The notes beneath the pieces are model-generated. The model was not told the origin of the DNA, made no database searches, and saw only the letters and a program-made list of their open reading frames with translations. Positions 5,861 to 6,122 of a stretch of DNA of 6,122 bases are shown here, piece by piece. Where the stretch lies: contig CAZKKN010000083.1 in assembly GCA_964553375.1 (NCBI GenBank), positions 1 through 6,122 of the forward strand, written 5' to 3'. The DNA is from UBA9715 sp964553375 (GTDB lineage: Bacteria; Actinomycetota; Coriobacteriia; Coriobacteriales; Eggerthellaceae). Made by a program: the position numbers and the translations under genes. Position 1 is the first letter of the stretch. Each line of letters begins with the position of its first letter.

Positions 5861-6041
5861 CGTCCATGCGGCGGTGCGAGCTGATCGAACGCTGTCGCAT
5901 CCTAATCAGGCAGGCAAGCGCCATCGCCCTACGGCTGCTCGCCGCGAAGGCTTACTTCCACCTGCCCATCACCTCGCGGCTGCGCAAGCGGGCTCAGGCG
6001 CTTGCCTGCCTGATCCTCATTTGCGCCTTACAGTCGCCTTA
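5846..6041. repeat. Dispersed CGCCTTA boxes
   Basis: GCGCCTTACA occurs at 6023-6032 and as its exact reverse complement at 5846-5855. TCGCCTTACA, one base different, occurs at 5791-5800, and CGCCTTA again at 6035-6041. These are four copies of the 7-base core within 250 bases of gene-free DNA, two of them also forming the outer dyad arms. They may be extra sites for the same regulator, or chance within a structured region. Confidence 0.4.
5905..6014. repeat. 110-bp long imperfect hairpin with perfect 18-bp terminal arms
   Basis: ATCAGGCAGGCAAGCGCC (5905-5922) and its exact reverse complement (5997-6014) bound a 74-base interior. The interior keeps pairing: GCCC (5926-5929) with GGGC (5990-5993), and GCCGCGA-GG (5941-5950, A5948 bulged) with CCTCGCGGC (5972-5980), leaving a loop near 5951-5971. 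The right arm is also a local palindrome, TCAGGC (5994-5999)/GCCTGA (6008-6013). It could be a REP/REPIN-like or MITE-like palindromic element, a structured RNA, or a replication/recombination site. No clear target-site duplication, ORF or T-tract accompanies it. Confidence 0.65.
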
Positions 6042-6081
6042 GAGCACGCCCCGGTCAGGGTCGCGTTTTGGCTTCGGCTGC

Positions 6082-6114
6082 GGGATTCTGTGGTGGGTTA
6101 TACCACAGAATCCC
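6082..6114. repeat. Perfect 13-bp stem-loop at right edge
   Basis: GGGATTCTGTGGT (6082-6094) pairs without mismatch with ACCACAGAATCCC (6102-6114) around a 7-base loop. Neither strand has a T-run after the stem, so a standard terminator is doubtful. It could still end a gene lying right of the window, or be an operator built on TGTGGT/ACCACA. Confidence 0.6.
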
Positions 6115-6122
6115 TTGCCTGC

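Larger units (their letters stand above)
5709..6122. other. 414-base gene-free, structure-rich intergenic region
   Basis: No reading frame with a credible start, ribosome site and coding character is visible on either strand here. The stretch instead holds, in order, the leader hairpin, a promoter candidate, the compound dyad, a small hairpin (TGCGAGC 5875-5881 with GC-TG-TCGCA 5891-5899), the 110-bp long hairpin, CGCCTTA boxes and the edge stem-loop. The gene on its right side is outside the window. Confidence 0.7.

Noticed and set aside
5901..6018. Target-site duplication flanking the 110-bp element
   Set aside because: Only CCT is shared on both sides, and it is not directly adjacent to the left arm; three bases are expected by chance.
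5709..6122. tRNA, CRISPR array or riboswitch in the structured region
   Set aside because: No cloverleaf with TTCGA-type T-loop, no regularly spaced direct repeats, and no known riboswitch core was seen.
6082..6122. Standard rho-independent terminator at the right edge
   Set aside because: The 13-bp stem is followed by TTGCCTGC on plus and GCAGCC on minus, with no T-run on either strand.

Overview
The window looks like chromosomal DNA from a GC-rich actinobacterium, most likely a gut Coriobacteriia (Eggerthellaceae-like: Eggerthella, Slackia, Adlercreutzia and relatives). That placement is an inference. It rests on the DUF5692-like membrane protein, which I associate with that group, on the hypoxanthine-DNA glycosylase and ABC permease types, and on codon use rich in G/C at third positions. 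No mobile-element, phage, tRNA or rRNA gene is visible.

Layout. Bases 2-529 (+) are the C-terminal 175 codons of a TetR-family regulator cut by the window edge. A polytopic membrane protein (561-1742, +) follows 31 bases later behind a strong Shine-Dalgarno (SD), so the two are probably one transcript. A short palindrome (1763-1778) and a terminator hairpin (1778-1807) close that unit. A probable hypoxanthine-DNA glycosylase with an unusually long N-terminus (1824-2540, +) starts only 16 bases after the terminator. It converges, with a 12-base gap and no visible terminator, on a three-gene minus-strand operon. In transcription order that operon is an overlooked 39-residue single-pass membrane peptide (5589-5708), an ABC ATPase (4768-5586) and a ten-TM FtsX/BceB-type permease (2553-4778). 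The peptide and ATPase are 2 bases apart, and the ATPase and permease overlap by 11 bases.

The last 414 bases (5709-6122) carry no gene but are dense in structure. They hold a leader hairpin near the small ORF's ribosome site, a weak promoter candidate, a 73-bp compound dyad made of CTTAC/GTAAG-type elements that resembles a MerR- or TetR-type operator, a 110-bp long hairpin with perfect 18-bp arms, recurring CGCCTTA boxes, and a perfect 13-bp stem-loop at the right edge.

How the genes may work together. The ATPase and permease should form a BceAB-like transporter of the type used for antimicrobial-peptide sensing/detoxification or lipid/peptide export. No two-component system lies in the window, so control probably comes from a regulator acting on the dyad upstream of the small ORF. 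The 39-aa peptide is the most novel candidate, because its position makes it a plausible small membrane partner or leader for the transporter. The TetR/DUF5692-like pair is a separate unit of unknown substrate.
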